DNA of 64,000 nucleotides from JAGPUQ01 sp050250395 (GTDB lineage: Bacteria; Pseudomonadota; Gammaproteobacteria; Pseudomonadales; Porticoccaceae). Below are positions 8,990 to 16,616 of the stretch, in pieces. The position numbers were made by a program, and so were the translations under genes. The notes below the pieces were generated by a model. The model saw nothing but the letters and a program-made list of their open reading frames with translations, had not been told where the DNA came from and searched no databases. The stretch spans positions 1-64,000 of the forward strand of contig JBFWOQ010000001.1 in assembly GCA_050250395.1 (NCBI GenBank), written 5' to 3'. Within the stretch, counting starts at the first letter, position 1. The number at the start of each line of letters is the position of its first letter.

Positions 8990-10105
8990 CTAGTGTGCGT
9001 GGCCTTCGCCCATCTGCGACTTGAGGGCGAGCGACTTCAATAAGAACGCGCCCTGAGTGACGATTTCCTCGCCAACAGCGAGCCCCGCCGTGATTTCAGT
9101 CCAGCCACCACGCGTCTCGCCCGTTTGAACCGGCTGCGGGTGCAGCTCTTCACCCTCCACTTTGAAAACTGTCGGTACGCCCTGCATCAACAGCACTGCT
9201 CCTTCGGGCACCGCGGCCCGGGCCTGCGCGCCGGCCGCTTCCAGGGAGACCTCGACATAGTCGCCCGAGTGGAGCGTATGGTCCGGGTTCGACACCTCGA
9301 TGCGCACCCCCCGAGTTCGCGTCGCTTCGTTGAGCTGGTGGTGCAGTTGTACGACCTTCCCCTCGAGCCAGCGTGCGCCGTCGCGACTGACCCGGGCGCT
9401 CGTACCAACGGCCACGTCGCCGGCGCGGTCCGGGCGCAGCTGCGCCTCAATCCAGAGCACCGATTCGTCACTGATCTCGAACAGCACCTGCCCGGGCTCG
9501 ATGAGCTCGCCGACGACAAAAGGATCCCGGATCACCGTCCCTGCGCGAGGGCTCAGGAGTGCGAACTCGCCGGTGGCGCGGGAGGCATCACTCTCGGAGA
9601 GCAGCTGCGAGATCTGCGCCTCGGTGAGGCCGTAGGCCCTGACGGTGGCGTAGCCGCGCTGCCGTGCGACATCGGCCGCGATGTAGCGTGTCTCCGACAC
9701 GACACCGCGACCAAGCTTCTGAACGCGACGCCATTCGCGGTCCGCTTCGATCAGTGCGCCCTGCGCCGCGGCCATTTCCACGCTGGAGAGCGTCACCAGC
9801 CGTTCTCCCGCTTTGACCTGCTCGCCAAGTCGCGCGTGGCGGGCGACGATCTGGGCCGCGATGCGCGGCGTGACCTGCGCGGTCTGGTAGTCGTTCAGAC
9901 GGACCTCGCCCGGGGCCGTGATCACATCGGCCAATACCCTGGGGGCGACCCGATCCGTCCGAATCCCCTGCGCGGTACGCTCTGCGACCGACATGACGAT
10001 CGCTGCTTCGTCGTCGTGCCCGTCGTCGTGCTCATCCGGCTGCGCCATCGCCAATGTCGCAATGACCAGCAACAGCCCCAGAATCCAATATTTCACTACG
10101 CTCAT
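8990..10105 (-). CDS. Efflux RND periplasmic adaptor (CzcB type)
   Basis: 371-residue membrane-fusion protein. It has an N-terminal signal/anchor segment followed directly by an acidic His-containing stretch (DEHDDGHDDE) that may bind metal. Next come the barrel-sandwich halves around GEVRLNDYQTAQVTPR and LLSPRAGTVIRDP, and a beta-barrel region ending in GEEIVTQGAFLLKSLALKS. It ends with a His-containing tail. A good AAGGAG ribosome-binding site precedes the ATG. It lies between the outer-membrane channel (11 bases upstream) and the pump (12 bases downstream) and connects the two across the periplasm. Confidence 0.92.
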   Translation of the reverse strand: MSVVKYWILGLLLVIATLAMAQPDEHDDGHDDEAAIVMSVAERTAQGIRTDRVAPRVLADVITAPGEVRLNDYQTAQVTPRIAAQIVARHARLGEQVKAGERLVTLSSVEMAAAQGALIEADREWRRVQKLGRGVVSETRYIAADVARQRGYATVRAYGLTEAQISQLLSESDASRATGEFALLSPRAGTVIRDPFVVGELIEPGQVLFEISDESVLWIEAQLRPDRAGDVAVGTSARVSRDGARWLEGKVVQLHHQLNEATRTRGVRIEVSNPDHTLHSGDYVEVSLEAAGAQARAAVPEGAVLLMQGVPTVFKVEGEELHPQPVQTGETRGGWTEITAGLAVGEEIVTQGAFLLKSLALKSQMGEGHAH

Positions 10106-10116
10106 TTCCTTCTCCT

Positions 10117-11382
10117 TCAGCGCGAGGCCGTCGCAACGTCGAGTGCCAACCAGTCATCGATCTGACCGGATGCCCGCAGCCACTCCAACCAGCCCTCCCA
10201 CAATGCGAGTCGAAGTGCAAAAGCGTTGTCCTGCACCTCGATCGTCTGACGGAGCTGAACCAGATAGTCAGCCGTGCTCAGTTCACCGGCCTCCCAGAAC
10301 TGCCGGAGCTGGTCCGTCTGCAGTTCGAGGCTCGGCTGCCCGGCGCGCTCCCATGTGTCCCAGGCATTCCGCAGTAGCACGTATCGTTCACGCGCGCTCT
10401 CCACGCGCGCATAGGTACGCCGCAGCACAGCATCGGCGGAGAACTGCGCTTCGTTGCGATCAGCCAGCGCCGCCCGGACCTCGTTGTCAAAGCGGTTGCG
10501 CACGAACAGGGGAATCGAAAGGCTCAAGCCCACCAGTGATTCATCCGCTTCCTCGCCGGCACGCAGCGTCAGCGTCGGATCGGGTCGCTGCTCCTTGCGG
10601 CGCACGGCCACGCGCGCATCCGCCAGCTCGATCTGCCGTTGTGCCATCAGGACTTCGGGCAGGCCGCGAACCAGCACCTCTGCGTCACGATCGGTGCGAG
10701 TCAGAGGCGGCGGTGTCAGCAGCTGTGGCCATAACGAGGGTGGTGCATCCACGGCAAGACCGCGGACCGCCTGGCGGGCAGCAGCGAGGTCACCGGCCCG
10801 CGTCGCGCGCTGAATGTGCGCGTCAGTGGCCGCGAGGCGAGCGAGGCTGAGTTCGACCTGATTCAGGTCGCCCGCCGTGAAGCGGCGTTCGGCAAGCTCC
10901 GCGAACTCGGCCATGGCGCGCTCGGCGGCGGCGGCAAGCTCGTCGCGCTCGGTCGCGGTCTGATGCGCCGCGAGCCGCGTGAGAAGGTCGGTACTGAATG
11001 ACCAGAGCGAAAGTTGGTAGCGCGATTCCGCCAGCAGGCGTTCTCGCTCGGCCGCATCGCTTCGTGCCTGGCGTTTGCCGGCCCAATCAAGCGTCTGGCT
11101 GATACCCAGCGTACGCGCATCGTCGGCGGAACTGTCGGCCTCGGCGCTCAACTCAGGGTTATAAAGCGGCCGCGCCGCGGCATCGCGCAGTGCCCCACTT
11201 GCCTCGAGCGCGGCACCAGCGGCCAGCACATCCGGATTTGAGAAAGCCAAGTCTTGAACGAAACGCTGCAGTGCCGGATTGGCACGAGGCGCTTCCGCCG
11301 GAGATTCGTCGGCAAGCACAGACGCCGCCAGCAAAATCAAGGGGCTTGCGATCAGCGCGCGCCCATAGCGTGGGATATGCAT
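10117..11382 (-). CDS. TolC-family outer-membrane efflux protein (CzcC type)
   Basis: 421-residue outer-membrane factor of the complete RND system. It has a signal peptide (cleavage probable after SVLA-DE) and two OEP repeats rich in alanine and long helices. The ends of the repeats carry the typical SLSIPLFVRNRFDNEVRAA block, shared with CzcC proteins. It is the first gene of the operon that continues with adaptor, pump, PII-like protein and CDF carrier. The 78-base gap to the preceding CzcI-like gene may hold a weak promoter, but I could not define one. Confidence 0.9.
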   Translation of the reverse strand: MHIPRYGRALIASPLILLAASVLADESPAEAPRANPALQRFVQDLAFSNPDVLAAGAALEASGALRDAAARPLYNPELSAEADSSADDARTLGISQTLDWAGKRQARSDAAERERLLAESRYQLSLWSFSTDLLTRLAAHQTATERDELAAAAERAMAEFAELAERRFTAGDLNQVELSLARLAATDAHIQRATRAGDLAAARQAVRGLAVDAPPSLWPQLLTPPPLTRTDRDAEVLVRGLPEVLMAQRQIELADARVAVRRKEQRPDPTLTLRAGEEADESLVGLSLSIPLFVRNRFDNEVRAALADRNEAQFSADAVLRRTYARVESARERYVLLRNAWDTWERAGQPSLELQTDQLRQFWEAGELSTADYLVQLRQTIEVQDNAFALRLALWEGWLEWLRASGQIDDWLALDVATASR

Positions 11383-11460
11383 AAGCAGATTTTCCGTGTA
11401 CGAGTGCAGACTGGCGCGCGCGCCTCTTCGGGCGCGTGCGCCTGCTCGGGAGAAACCGGC

Positions 11461-11799
11461 TTAGGCGTTGGGCGGTGGAGTTGGGGGTGCTTGGGAGAAG
11501 TTCAGGAACGAGGCGTTGGCCATTCGTCCATGGGAGGTCGCGCCGCAACCGAAGTGTGGCGGCTGAGCATTCGGCATCACGACAGAGGCGTGCCCGTGGC
11601 AGCAATGCTCGCAGTGATCAGATGCGGAAGTGCGTTCGTTATCACCATCCCCCAGGTCGTTGGCGGCGGTGTCCGCAAATGCTGTTTGCTGGCTTGCGGC
11701 ATCCTCATGCGGGTGCCCCGCCTTGGCGATATCAATGGCCCCATCGATGCTCGCGAAGAGCAGGGAGACAAGCAGGAGCATGTGAATCAGACGGTGCAT
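11461..11799 (-). CDS. CzcI-like His/Cys-rich periplasmic protein
   Basis: 112-residue protein with an N-terminal signal peptide (MHRLIHMLLLVSLLFAS). Its mature part contains the cluster DHCEHCCHGHAS, a strong candidate metal site, and a Pro-rich C-terminus. Small secreted His/Cys proteins of this kind (CzcI) precede czcCBA operons, where they modulate induction by Zn or Cd. Similarity to CzcI here rests on size, signal, motif and position rather than on a full alignment. The ATG at 11799 places the signal peptide at the N-terminus. Longer upstream forms would start with a basic, non-signal stretch and are unlikely. Confidence 0.65.
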   Translation of the reverse strand: MHRLIHMLLLVSLLFASIDGAIDIAKAGHPHEDAASQQTAFADTAANDLGDGDNERTSASDHCEHCCHGHASVVMPNAQPPHFGCGATSHGRMANASFLNFSQAPPTPPPNA

Positions 11800-11804
11800 G
11801 GAGT

Positions 11805-12476
11805 TTATGTTAGCCGACTTTCGACGGATACGCCTGTGTGCATGTCTCCTTCTCGGCGACTGAGCTGAAGTTCCTGGATCGCGAGCCGAGTCACCTGCAG
11901 GGCTGCCCAGAGATTCAGTCCAGCGATCAATGTTGCCACAGCCAGATCCGGCCACCGCGTGCCACTCGCGAAGACACCTGCGGCAGCAAATATGACGGCG
12001 AGATTACCGATGGCGTCGTTCCGAGAGCACAGCCAGATGGATCGCATGTTGCTGTCACCGACTCGGTATCGATACAACAGCAAGGCGACGCCAACATTGA
12101 CGCCCAGCGCAAGCACAGCCGTTCCACTCATGACAAGTGGGTCGGGCGCGCTGTTGGTGACCGCGCGGTACAGTGCGGCACCTATAACCCAAAGACCAAA
12201 CGATGCCATCGACAGACTCTTGAACAACGAAGCGCGCGCGCGATGGACGATGGACATGCCCAGCACAAAGAGGCTGATGGCATAGTTGGCCGAGTCACCA
12301 AGGAAATCCAGTGCGTCCGCCTGCAGCGAAAGCGAGTCGCCGAAATAGCTTGCCGCGAGTTCCACCAAGAACATGACGAAATTCGCGAGGAGTGCGATCC
12401 AAAGCACTCGTCGGAAAGCGCTGTTCGTAGCTGCCTGCCCTGCTGAACCAGCGCTACATTCACTGCACCCCGGCAT
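11805..12476 (-). CDS. Short CDF-like cation transporter without cytoplasmic domain
   Basis: 223-residue membrane protein of the cation diffusion facilitator fold. It has six predicted helices, the helix 2 motif ADALDFLGDSANY and the helix 5 motif SRNDAIGNLAV. It stops soon after helix 6, so the usual C-terminal cytoplasmic domain is missing, as in a known subgroup of short CzcD-like transporters. The N-terminus carries PGCSECSAG with two cysteines. The helix motifs start with Asp or Asn rather than His, so the metal specificity probably differs from the other CDF carrier in the window. Its start codon overlaps the stop of the ArsR-type sensor by one base, so the pair is one regulated unit. 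Confidence 0.85.
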   Translation of the reverse strand: MPGCSECSAGSAGQAATNSAFRRVLWIALLANFVMFLVELAASYFGDSLSLQADALDFLGDSANYAISLFVLGMSIVHRARASLFKSLSMASFGLWVIGAALYRAVTNSAPDPLVMSGTAVLALGVNVGVALLLYRYRVGDSNMRSIWLCSRNDAIGNLAVIFAAAGVFASGTRWPDLAVATLIAGLNLWAALQVTRLAIQELQLSRREGDMHTGVSVESRLT

Positions 12477-12814
12477 CAGCCCGAATCCTCACTATCCGGG
12501 TCTTCGTCAAGGTGTGCCACCATGTCCTCGATGACGCACTGAATGTGGTCATCCAGAATCGAGTAAAAGATCTGCTTGCCACGACGCTCTGACCGCAGCA
12601 ATCGCGCGGCGCGCAGAAGCCGGAGATGGTGGCTGACCAACGAAGCCGAGAGATCCAGACGGCCCGCAATTCCGCCGACGTTGATGGGTTCGCAAAGGCA
12701 ACACATCACGATACGCAGACGCGTCGTGTCACCCAGCAGCGCGAAGAGATCCGCCAACTGGGAAATCTGTGCTTCCGACACGCGTGGTGACTCGTTGATC
12801 TGGATACTTGTCAC
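12476..12814 (-). CDS. ArsR/SmtB-family metal sensor
   Basis: Metal-responsive repressor, about 112 residues. It has the winged-helix core FALLGDTTRLRIV, a recognition helix with LSASLVSHHLRLLRAA and a wing (RSERRGKQIFYSI). The C-terminal helix reads DDHIQCVIEDMVAHLDE. This gives Asp, His two residues later, a second His 11 after that and a Glu 3 further, which is the alpha-5 zinc site of SmtB-type sensors. A cluster of three cysteines (CCLC) lies near helix 2. I favour the GTG start at 12814: a TTG further upstream lies in what looks like promoter sequence, and a dyad sits between the two. It probably represses itself and the short CDF gene. Confidence 0.87.
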   Translation of the reverse strand: MTSIQINESPRVSEAQISQLADLFALLGDTTRLRIVMCCLCEPINVGGIAGRLDLSASLVSHHLRLLRAARLLRSERRGKQIFYSILDDHIQCVIEDMVAHLDEDPDSEDSG

Positions 12815-12823
12815 GGGACAACG

Positions 12824-12838
12824 ATTCAACAACTGAAT
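12824..12838. promoter_or_regulatory. Possible ArsR operator
   Basis: ATTCA-ACAAC-TGAAT is a small perfect dyad just upstream of the chosen GTG start of the ArsR-type gene and downstream of a TTGACG hexamer. Position and symmetry fit an SmtB/ArsR operator, but it is shorter than the usual 12-2-12 form. Confidence 0.4.
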
Positions 12839-12974
12839 AGGTGTTCGGATGTTTGCAGATTGAATACGAGGCGTCAAGATCGGGGGATGGGTTAGCGTAC
12901 ATTGCGGTTCTGCCTTACGCTCCGGTTGGGGGTCTCGAACTGCGAAATGGCAGTCCGCTGAAGGAGCACGATTG

Positions 12975-13059
12975 TGGGGGTATTATTGGGGGCATTTCTG
13001 ACGTTTAGCATTGCAACCTATTGATACAGAAGTCTATGTGATTGCCGCCGCCTCCACCA
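12975..13059 (+). repeat. 85-bp direct repeat, copy 1 (att-like, tmRNA 3'-end-like tail)
   Basis: First of three 85-base imperfect direct repeats (others at 18381 and 32842). It begins with two TGGGGG...ATT motifs that look like integrase arm sites, continues with GTTTAGCATTGCAACCTATTG, and ends GATTGCCGCCGCCTCCACCA. That end closely matches the 3' end of many proteobacterial tmRNA genes. No body of a tmRNA lies upstream. It probably marks an end of an ssrA-type integrated element. Confidence 0.75.
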
Positions 13060-13096
13060 GATTTTATTAATAAAAACATATACCTAGAAATCGAAT

Positions 13097-13120
13097 GGCC
13101 GCTCACCACGCGGCCTTTTT
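13097..13120 (+). terminator. Rho-independent terminator after repeat copy 1
   Basis: GGCCGC-TCACCAC-GCGGCC followed by five T forms a perfect 6-bp GC stem. It lies 38 bases after the tmRNA-like end of the repeat, where a terminator of a tmRNA gene would be expected. Confidence 0.7.
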
Positions 13121-13262
13121 CTTGTCCCGAGCCAGTCAGTGTGATTTCCATTCGAGGAACTGCGCTGCTTCGCGGCGAGGGCCTGCCTATCAGCCATCCC
13201 GCTCACCGGGTCCAGTCTGACTCAAGGCGCTCGGCACGTTCATGTAGTTTTCTTTCATGCTT

Positions 13263-13287
13263 AAATGTCGCCGATAAAGCGACATTT
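13263..13287. promoter_or_regulatory. Inverted repeat upstream of AbiEi-1
   Basis: AAATGTCGC and GCGACATTT form a perfect 9-bp inverted repeat with a 7-base spacer, 77 bases before the AbiEi start. A weaker version (AATGTC...GACATT) occurs at the same place before the paralogous antitoxin at 18769. AbiEi antitoxins repress their own operons through such repeats. The binding itself is inference. Confidence 0.5.
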
Positions 13288-13364
13288 GGGAATCATCCTA
13301 AACTCCGTGCTACCCTATGCAGCTAGTTTAACCTGGCGCATATACGTCGCCGACTGGATGTCAG

Positions 13365-14120
13365 ATGGCCTCCAAAATAAACCAGCTGCTGCAGCAGTGG
13401 CCAGCCGGAACCGTCGCCACGCTACGTTGGCTCAATCGCCGAGGTGTCGACCGCCGGCTTGCGGACAAGTACGTCCAGTCCGGCTGGCTCGAACGACTGG
13501 GTCACGGTGCCTACAAAAGGGCCGGCGCGACGGTGGACTGGGCCGGTGCCGTGCACGCATTGCAGACACAGCTCAAAATCGCCGTCCATCCCGGCGGCAT
13601 CACGGCCATCGAGCTGCGCGGCTACTCGCAATACCTGGCGCTCGGCGCGCGCGAGGTCGTCCTGTTCGGAAATCCCGGCACGAAATTGCCCGCCTGGTTC
13701 GAGGCTCGCTCCTGGTCCAGACCGGTGACGCTAGTGACGACCAGCGTTTTCGCGGTCACCGGGAACACCACTTCCAAACTTCCGGTCAACGGGGTCGACC
13801 TCGAGGTCGCGACACTCGAGCGCGCGGCTTTCGAGATGATGTACCTCGTGCCGAAACGGCAGTCTTACGAAGAGGCCTGCCAAGTGATGGAATCGCTGAC
13901 GTCGTTGCGCCCGCAGGTCGTGCAACAGCTGCTCGAGGGCTGTACTTCGGTGAAGACCAAGCGGCTGTTCATACATGCCGCCGAGCGAGCGAATCATCCG
14001 TGGTTGAAACATCTCGACCTTTCGAAGGTCGATTTCGGGTCAGGCCGCCGCACCATCCACACTGGAGGACGCCTCGACAAGAAATACGATCTGGTCGTCG
14101 CCGACCCCGAGCAGGAGTAG
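13365..14120 (+). CDS. abiEi: AbiEi-family antitoxin, copy 1
   Basis: Antitoxin and autorepressor of a type IV AbiE toxin-antitoxin pair, 251 residues. The N-terminal winged helix (residues about 1-55) includes RRLADKYVQSGWLERLGHGAY. The AbiEi body has HPGGITAIELRGYSQYL and a C-terminal domain ending in SKVDFGSGRRTIHTGGRLD. The toxin gene starts 8 bases after the stop, giving the usual bicistronic order. About four residues in five are identical to the second copy at 18769, and the flanks are also alike, so the two arose by duplication. Known AbiE systems stabilise mobile elements and cause abortive infection. Confidence 0.9.
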   Translation: MASKINQLLQQWPAGTVATLRWLNRRGVDRRLADKYVQSGWLERLGHGAYKRAGATVDWAGAVHALQTQLKIAVHPGGITAIELRGYSQYLALGAREVVLFGNPGTKLPAWFEARSWSRPVTLVTTSVFAVTGNTTSKLPVNGVDLEVATLERAAFEMMYLVPKRQSYEEACQVMESLTSLRPQVVQQLLEGCTSVKTKRLFIHAAERANHPWLKHLDLSKVDFGSGRRTIHTGGRLDKKYDLVVADPEQE

Positions 14121-14128
14121 GGCCACCC

Positions 14129-15037
14129 ATGGCGTCGCGCGATAGTTTCAGAGCCCAGGTGGAACTTCTAATCCGCTGTTTGCCGGCAGTTGCCAGTGAG
14201 CCGGACTTCGCGCTCAAGGGCGGCACCGCCATCAACCTGTTTCTTCGGGACATGCCGAGACTCTCGGTCGACATCGACCTGACCTACCTCCCGGTGTCCG
14301 ATCGGGACGCGGCGCTGACCGACATCCGCTCCCGACTCGCCACGATCGCCGAAGCAATCCAACGCTCCGTGCCAGGCGCAAAAGTCCAACTCGTGGAAGG
14401 CGATGCGCCCAAGCTGCTCGTTGACAAGTCGGGCGCGCGTATCAAGGTGGAGCCGAGCGTCGTCATCCGCGGCAGCCTGGTGCCGCCGATCTCAAGCGAA
14501 CTGTGTTCGCCCGCGCAGGAAGCCTACGAGCTCTTCGTCGAAATCCAACGTCTCGACTCGCCGGACCTCTACGCCGGTAAGCTCTGTGCCGCCCTGGACC
14601 GACAGCACCCGCGGGACCTCTTCGACGTCATGCATCTTCAAGCCGCGGGGCCGATCCCGGATTCCATAAGGCAGGCGTTTGTCGCCTACCTCGCTGGTCA
14701 CCGGCGACCGATTGCAGAGCTTCTGCAACCGAACCGCAAACCGTTCGAGGATCTGTTCGCCAACCATTTCGCTGGCATGACCGAGGTGCCGGTTAGACTG
14801 GCGGACCTTGAGGCCGCCCGGACACAGCTGTTCGAGTGGGCGGCGAGCGCCCTTACGGATAGCGAGCGCCGGTTTCTCCTATCCGTCAAGCAAGGCGAAC
14901 CGGATTGGGCACTGCTGCCGTTCGAATGCCTGGATAAGTGGCCTGCCATTCAGTGGAAGCTGCACAATATCCGGCAGATGGGCGTTCGCAGCCACCAGAA
15001 GGCACTCGATCGATTGAGGAAAGTGTTGGGGCTCTGA
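14129..15037 (+). CDS. abiEii: AbiEii-family nucleotidyltransferase toxin, copy 1
   Basis: Toxin of the AbiE pair, 302 residues. It has the nucleotidyltransferase motif KGGTAINLFLRDMPRLSVDI followed by DLTYL (about residues 29-52), including the GG and DxD elements of the polymerase-beta fold. Further conserved blocks are DLYAGKLCAALDRQHPRDLFD and an acidic helical C-terminus. The start at 14129 is set by the antitoxin stop 8 bases upstream and by homology to the second copy. Family toxins transfer nucleotides to RNA (tRNA for MenT relatives); the target here is unknown. The reading frame is open well upstream of the ATG, but that part is antitoxin in another frame. Confidence 0.9.
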   Translation: MASRDSFRAQVELLIRCLPAVASEPDFALKGGTAINLFLRDMPRLSVDIDLTYLPVSDRDAALTDIRSRLATIAEAIQRSVPGAKVQLVEGDAPKLLVDKSGARIKVEPSVVIRGSLVPPISSELCSPAQEAYELFVEIQRLDSPDLYAGKLCAALDRQHPRDLFDVMHLQAAGPIPDSIRQAFVAYLAGHRRPIAELLQPNRKPFEDLFANHFAGMTEVPVRLADLEAARTQLFEWAASALTDSERRFLLSVKQGEPDWALLPFECLDKWPAIQWKLHNIRQMGVRSHQKALDRLRKVLGL

Positions 15038-15090
15038 AAACCATCTGGAATCGACCAGGTGGGTCTGTCATTCCACGACGTGCAGACAGT

Positions 15091-15137
15091 GATACGAATC
15101 CTCGAGCCACAGGCGCTGATTTCCGAGGATTCGTATC
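15091..15137. promoter_or_regulatory. 47-bp palindromic operator, orphan copy
   Basis: GATACGAATCCTCG and CGAGGATTCGTATC form a perfect 14-bp inverted repeat spanning 47 bases. The same architecture, length and most of the arm sequence occur at 31382-31428 in front of the third AbiEi-type antitoxin. Here no such antitoxin follows. The next gene is the MarR regulator 84 bases on. Confidence 0.65.
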
Positions 15138-15183
15138 GCTATCCCCCTTGGTGAAGACCACCCGAAATCGCGCCCGCCAGCGA

Positions 15184-15212
15184 TTGACACGGGAAGATGT
15201 GATCGTTAGGAT
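15184..15212 (+). promoter_or_regulatory. Sigma-70 promoter of the MarR gene
   Basis: TTGACA, a 17-base spacer and TAGGAT precede the MarR ATG at 15221. The -10 box lies within TAGGA-T-TCCTA, a perfect 11-base dyad ending at 15217 that could be the MarR operator. The start point would fall within 1-3 bases of the ATG, so the transcript may be leaderless. Confidence 0.55.
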
Positions 15213-15220
15213 TCCTACCT

Positions 15221-15814
15221 ATGAAGTTCGACCAGATCACGGAGCCCCTCGATCGCCGACTGGCAGACGGTCTGACCCGGCTGGCAGCCGTTGCCCGTCA
15301 GCTCGACTGGCAGGCCGCTGAGAGCGCGGGCCTGTCACCGACCCAAGCGGACATCCTGCGATTCGTCGCCAATCGTCCAGAGGGCGCCCGGCTCACGGCC
15401 GCTGCTGCGCACGTCGGTGTTCGCAAGGCCACCGCCAGCGACGCCGTGGCGGCCCTCGAAAGGAAAGCGCTGGTCAACAAATATGCAGACGCCTCCGACG
15501 GTCGCGCCGTGGCCCTGAAGGCGACGGCCAAGGGCAATCGGGTCGCCCAGGCCTGGCCCAGCAGCTTCGCGCCGATCGTCGCGGGTCTGTCCGAGAGCGA
15601 GCAGGAGGCCCTGCTCGGCCTGGTGGTCAAGATGATCCGGCAACTGCAGCAGCGTCAGCTGATCGCCCCGCAGCGCACCTGCGTGACCTGCCGGCATTTC
15701 CGCGAGAACGTGGCGCCCGGCACGGCGACGCCGCACTACTGCGCGTTCGTCGGCGCACCCATGGCCGAGCGGCACCTGCGCGTCGACTGCGCGGAGCACG
15801 AATCCGCCGCCTGA
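15221..15814 (+). CDS. MarR-family regulator with C-terminal Cys motif
   Basis: 197-residue winged-helix regulator. Residues 1-140 form a MarR domain (LSPTQADILRFVANRPEGAR, then the recognition helix AAHVGVRKATASDAVAALE and the wing ADASDGRAVALKATAKG). A C-terminal extension has CVTCRHFRENV, a Cys after HY and a final DCAEHE, giving four cysteines that could bind Zn or an Fe-S cluster, or form a thiol switch. It stands before the redox/NO operon on the same strand and is a good candidate for its sensor. No Shine-Dalgarno site lies before the ATG, in line with a leaderless message. Confidence 0.85.
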   Translation: MKFDQITEPLDRRLADGLTRLAAVARQLDWQAAESAGLSPTQADILRFVANRPEGARLTAAAAHVGVRKATASDAVAALERKALVNKYADASDGRAVALKATAKGNRVAQAWPSSFAPIVAGLSESEQEALLGLVVKMIRQLQQRQLIAPQRTCVTCRHFRENVAPGTATPHYCAFVGAPMAERHLRVDCAEHESAA

Positions 15815-15827
15815 CGGCGGTTTAATC

Positions 15828-15855
15828 ACCCCGTTCGATGTGACCGGGGTTTTCT
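15828..15855 (+). terminator. Terminator-like hairpin after MarR gene
   Basis: ACCCCG and CGGGGT form a 6-bp stem with an 11-base loop, followed by TTTCTTT. It lies 13 bases after the MarR stop and before the thioredoxin-like gene, so it would separate the regulator from the operon or attenuate read-through. Confidence 0.55.
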
Positions 15856-15882
15856 TTGACTTATATAGTTAGGAGTCCTTAC

Positions 15883-16119
15883 ATGAAAACAAACGCCATC
15901 TTCTACCACGCCGGCTGCCCCGTCTGTGTCGCTGCTGAGCAGCAGCTCGCCGACGCCATCGATCCGGCTCGCTTCGATGTCGAGGTCGTGCATCTGGGCG
16001 AGGCCAGGACGCGCATCTCTGAGGCCGAGGCGGCCGGCGTCCGGTCGGTCCCTGCGCTGGTCATTGCCGGGCAGCCGTTCCACATCAACTTCGGTGCGGC
16101 CATCGCCGACCTCAACTAG
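15883..16119 (+). CDS. Small thioredoxin-like protein (GCPVC)
   Basis: 78-residue thioredoxin/glutaredoxin-like protein. The N-terminal strand MKTNAIFYH leads into the redox motif AGCPVC (about residues 10-15). The cis-proline region is RSVPALVIAGQPFHI, and the length is that of a minimal fold. The start at 15883 has the ribosome-binding site AGGAG at 15871-15875. It is the first gene of a compact run: 11 bases to the P460 cytochrome, then the redoxin and the NnrS protein. A role in thiol redox control of its neighbours or of the MarR cysteines is inference. Confidence 0.8.
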   Translation: MKTNAIFYHAGCPVCVAAEQQLADAIDPARFDVEVVHLGEARTRISEAEAAGVRSVPALVIAGQPFHINFGAAIADLN

Positions 16120-16130
16120 GAGAGCAAACC

Positions 16131-16607
16131 GTGAAAGCGAAGATCCTGACCTTACTCGGCATCACTGCCGCTACTGTCGCATTGGCCGCGGAACCCGAGG
16201 TGCCTTACCCGGCGGGCTACCGCGACTGGCACCACGTCAAGAGCATGGTGATCGAAGAAGGCCATCCGCTGTATGGCGCCTTTGGCGGCATACACCACCT
16301 CTACGCGAACGACAAGGCACTCGAGGGCTACCGGAGCGACACCTTCCCGGATGGGGCCGTGATCATCTTCGATCTGCTCGAAGCCGTGCACGACGGCAAT
16401 GCCGTCACGGAAGGCGCCCGGAAAGTCGTGGGTGTCATGCACAAGGACGCCAGGAAGTTCGCCGCCACGGGTGGCTGGGGCTTCGAGGGCTTCGGCGGCG
16501 GTGATCCGACGAACCGAGTTGTGGGCGCCAACGCGGCCTCCGCCTGCTTCGCCTGCCACCAGCCGCAGAAGGCACAGGACTATACCTTCAGCCGGCTGCG
16601 TGACTGA
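16131..16607 (+). CDS. Cytochrome P460-family c-type haem protein
   Basis: 158-residue exported protein. It has a signal peptide (cleavage near LAAEPEV), the P460-family motifs YPAGYRDWHHVKSMV, FPDGAVIIFDLLEA and FAATGGWGFEGF, and one c-type haem site CFACH close to the C-terminus. Family members in nitrifiers and methanotrophs oxidise hydroxylamine or bind NO. The related cytochrome c'-beta binds NO and CO. The GTG start is preceded by AGGAG. The adjacent NnrS gene supports a function in nitrosative stress. I cannot tell from sequence whether the lysine cross-link of true P460 forms here. Confidence 0.85.
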   Translation: MKAKILTLLGITAATVALAAEPEVPYPAGYRDWHHVKSMVIEEGHPLYGAFGGIHHLYANDKALEGYRSDTFPDGAVIIFDLLEAVHDGNAVTEGARKVVGVMHKDARKFAATGGWGFEGFGGGDPTNRVVGANAASACFACHQPQKAQDYTFSRLRD

Positions 16608-16616
16608 GGCTCTGCC

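Noticed and set aside
12975..13059. A complete tmRNA or tRNA gene at the 85-bp repeats
   Set aside because: Only the last 20 or so bases resemble a tmRNA end. The tRNA-like domain, tag frame and T-loop are missing, so the repeats are att-like and not RNA genes.
15868..15882. Second MarR operator (TTAGGAGTCCTTAC) before the thioredoxin-like gene
   Set aside because: It resembles the dyad at 15205 but contains the AGGAG ribosome-binding site at correct spacing, so a plain translation signal explains it.
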